Virus record (IMG/VR): IMGVR_UViG_3300040816_000388
Span: 1 to 59,681 of that record
Source of the DNA: a virus
Length of the DNA stretch: 59,681 nt
Reading direction: 5' to 3' (one strand)
The position numbers and the translations under genes were made by a program. Below, in pieces: positions 58,275 to 59,681 of this stretch. Below the pieces are notes generated by a model. The model searched no databases. It saw only the letters and a list, made by a program, of their open reading frames with translations, and was not told where the DNA came from. Position 1 is the stretch's first letter. Every line of letters starts with the position of its first letter.

Positions 58275-58282
58275 TATAAATA
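58275..58282 (+). promoter_or_regulatory. T4-type late promoter (TATAAATA), leaderless spacing, divergent pair
   Basis: Perfect box ending 6 nt before the ATG at 58289. Confidence 0.75.
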
Positions 58283-58288
58283 TCTACG

Positions 58289-58660
58289 ATGACTAATGAG
58301 AATAAACTACAAAAAAAATTTCCATTTCTAACAGGCATCCAATACAACACAATAGAATATGTTGGTATAGTACAAAATACTGACAACCAAATCATTAGTT
58401 TTTATGATATTGACATGTGTCGTAATGATGTTGAAAAGAAACTAATGCTTGAATACGGTGATTTATGGTGGTGGGAATCAAACAGACAATTACCTATAGA
58501 CGTATTTTTATTTCAAGAAATGCAAAATTTTAGGCATTGTGTTAAAACTTTTATACTAAAAGAAACGGAAATTTTATTTGGACCTACAATAAGTATGCAA
58601 AACATACTTAAAAAACGAATAAAAAGACGAAGTATTCAATTAGTTAAGAAAACTGATTAG
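58289..58660 (+). CDS. Conserved T4-like marine phage protein, 123 aa
   Basis: The stretch YGDLWWWESNRQLPIDVFLF (around 55-75) followed by a helical basic end (KKRIKRRSIQLVKK) is familiar from marine T4-like phages, where it is unannotated. No enzyme motif. The only plus-strand gene in the last 51 kb; its late promoter gives a leaderless start. It overlaps the DnaE-like gene convergently by 17 bp. Confidence 0.7.
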   Translation: MTNENKLQKKFPFLTGIQYNTIEYVGIVQNTDNQIISFYDIDMCRNDVEKKLMLEYGDLWWWESNRQLPIDVFLFQEMQNFRHCVKTFILKETEILFGPTISMQNILKKRIKRRSIQLVKKTD

Positions 58661-59222
58661 CCTGCTCACAAATTAAATTTAACTGAACAATAATAGCAAC
58701 TGCATAACCTACGGCATGACTTTTCTTGAAAAAGTATTCATCTGTCTTTTCCCATACTTCTTTTTCAATTACTTCCCATGTGTTTCCTACCAGATACCGT
58801 TTACCTGGCCTAATCATTGCAAGTATCATTGCTAATTGTTCAATGCTAGTAGGCATGTGTTGTTTAACAATATCATAATGTTTGTTTATATGGAATAGTT
58901 GATCTACTATTTCTTTATGACCAAATAGTTCCCATAAAGGTTCAGTGTCTATCAATCTATCTAAGTGTGCTTCACTCTCAACACTTTCATATACATGGTT
59001 GTTAAGTACATCAAGTTTAAAATAACCCAACTTTTCTGCTTCTTTATGATCTATTGTGCTGAAGCCTTCTAGTGGAAAATGTGGTATAGGCTGTAAATAT
59101 ACACCTGTATTATGTTTATCAAATGATTCTTCTCTTTTAATACTTGCAGGTATATGATCGATGAACTTTAACAGTTCATCTCTGTTTGCCATATCTATAT
59201 CTACATCAAAATCTATTTTCAT
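58644..59222 (-). CDS. Small DnaE (DNA polymerase III alpha)-like protein, 192 aa
   Basis: Three stretches match the alpha-subunit polymerase region in order: GYFKLDVLN (66-74; family GLxKxDFLG), SIEQLAMILAMIRPGKR (126-142; family VALYRPG) and FFKKSHAVGYAVAI (164-177; family FNKSHAVAYA). The full alpha subunit is about 1100 aa, and its catalytic Asp region is absent here, so it is not an active polymerase by itself. Similar short proteins exist in other T4-like marine phages. Overlaps its neighbours by 4 nt and 17 bp. Confidence 0.65.
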   Translation of the reverse strand: MKIDFDVDIDMANRDELLKFIDHIPASIKREESFDKHNTGVYLQPIPHFPLEGFSTIDHKEAEKLGYFKLDVLNNHVYESVESEAHLDRLIDTEPLWELFGHKEIVDQLFHINKHYDIVKQHMPTSIEQLAMILAMIRPGKRYLVGNTWEVIEKEVWEKTDEYFFKKSHAVGYAVAIIVQLNLICEQANQFS

Positions 59223-59536
59223 TTCATTTTATCAAACATCTGTTGTGCATTATAACATTCTTTTAGAGGATTGTCATCCTCTAAATCTTCAATCACTTTA
59301 AGTAATGCATTTAACTTTCTTAATTTTTCTTCTGTAATTACTTCATTGCCAACAGTAATAGAAGTATCTACTTTATATCCATCATAATCTAATGTAATAT
59401 TTTTTGATGTATCTAAAGTATATGTTGTTGCAATGTTATCATAATCATTTAAAGTAACAGTAATATTATCAACATCGCAATCATTATTCATAGTAGTGTA
59501 AATTGGACCATTGTAAATATCATCTAGACTTTTCAT
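59219..59536 (-). CDS. Hypothetical acidic protein, 105 aa
   Basis: No family recognised. N-terminal part is beta-rich (DNITVTLNDYDNIATTYTL); the C-terminal part is helical (LRKLNALLKVIEDLED). Starts with a 4-nt ATGA overlap to thyX and ends with a 4-nt overlap to the DnaE-like gene, so all three are one unit, probably linked to DNA precursor or replication work. Confidence 0.65.
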   Translation of the reverse strand: MKSLDDIYNGPIYTTMNNDCDVDNITVTLNDYDNIATTYTLDTSKNITLDYDGYKVDTSITVGNEVITEEKLRKLNALLKVIEDLEDDNPLKECYNAQQMFDKMK

Positions 59537-59681
59537 AATTCTTTGCCTTTGAACTCTTCTGCAAGTGGAAATATGTTTGCTATAACATCTGCTACTGCAT
59601 GAGCAATATCAATATGTTCTTTTTGTGTACCATTAGCACCACGTAATTCAATGTAATGAATCCAACTACGCAACGTACCAT
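59533..59681 (-). CDS. thyX: Flavin-dependent thymidylate synthase, C-terminal part (5' truncated by window end)
   Basis: 49 codons to a TGA at 59533-59535. The frame reads TLRSWIHYIELRGANGTQKE and HIDIAHAVADVI, then FPLAEEF, matching the conserved end of ThyX including the RSWxHY and TQKEH motifs. The gene runs off the window at 59681. ThyX makes dTMP and fits with the ribonucleotide reductase genes. Confidence 0.85.
   Translation of the reverse strand, partial: GTLRSWIHYIELRGANGTQKEHIDIAHAVADVIANIFPLAEEFKGKEL

Noticed and set aside
1-59681. CRISPR arrays, integrases, transposases, insertion sequences
   Set aside because: No regular direct repeats with spacers, no terminal inverted repeats and no recognisable recombinase protein were found.

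Overview
The window looks like part of the genome of a T4-like (myovirus-type) phage of a marine, AT-rich bacterium. Seen directly: low-GC, densely packed genes with many 1-4 bp stop/start overlaps; T4-type late promoter boxes ([T/G/A]ATAAATA); T4-style replication genes (gp41-like helicase, gp61-like primase); NrdA/NrdB, a ThyX end, peptide deformylase, PAAR spike tip, a large fibre-like protein, seven tRNAs, and many proteins with T4-like capsid-targeting N-termini. The host (SAR11/Pelagibacter-like or similar) is an inference from composition and gene content. Terminase, portal, major capsid and DNA polymerase genes are not in this window.

Layout. 1-7155 (+): virion-associated or unknown proteins, a nucleotidyltransferase fold, a glycosyltransferase-like protein and a methyltransferase. 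7139-11046 (-): a late operon of membrane protein, peptide deformylase, GH6 cellulase-like glycosidase and three 2OG-Fe(II) oxygenases. 11069-14313 (-): seven tRNAs (Pro, Ser, CAT [Ile2 or Met], Leu, Arg, Thr, Glu) around a cassette of six small genes with higher GC than the rest. 14300-16936 (-): methyltransferase and two glycosyltransferases behind a sigma70-like promoter. 17009-18666 (-): a tandem pair of HxE-type oxygenase-like proteins. 18689-19531 (-): very small, mostly membrane genes. 19689-26679 (-): radical SAM gene, then a seven-gene coupled operon with an SGNH protein, an alpha/beta hydrolase, two fatty-acid desaturases and three poorly known proteins. 26709-30363 (-): PAAR, nrdB, nrdA. 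30422-33476 (-): tail fibre and partner. 33534-35221 (-): MDR reductase and PD-(D/E)XK nuclease. 35249-53469 (-): mainly virion proteins, including a 2120-aa protein, a superoxide dismutase fusion and a KxDG ligase-like protein. 53500-57368 (-): helicase, two SGNH proteins, primase. 57403-59681: a structural protein, a DnaE-like fragment and a 5'-truncated thyX.

Two promoter classes organise the window. Six sigma70-like promoters (TTGAC[A/C/T] - 16/17 nt - TATAAT-like) precede nucleotide, replication, tRNA or glycosyltransferase units. About twenty T4-late-type boxes precede virion and accessory units. In ten late units the box ends exactly 5-6 nt before the ATG, and in two early units the -10 box does the same, so a T4-like start site would give leaderless mRNAs. 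This also corrects several start codons.

The strongest candidates for something new are: (i) the suite of about nine proteins with capsid-targeting peptides and (L/I)xE protease sites, predicted to be packaged in the head and injected, among them a giant amidoligase-like protein and a ligase-like protein; (ii) the leaderless late-promoter architecture; (iii) a Cu/Zn superoxide dismutase fused to a ParB/Srx-like domain and a basic phage module; (iv) a phage GH6 glycosidase beside three 2OG oxygenases; (v) the seven-gene desaturase/hydrolase operon.
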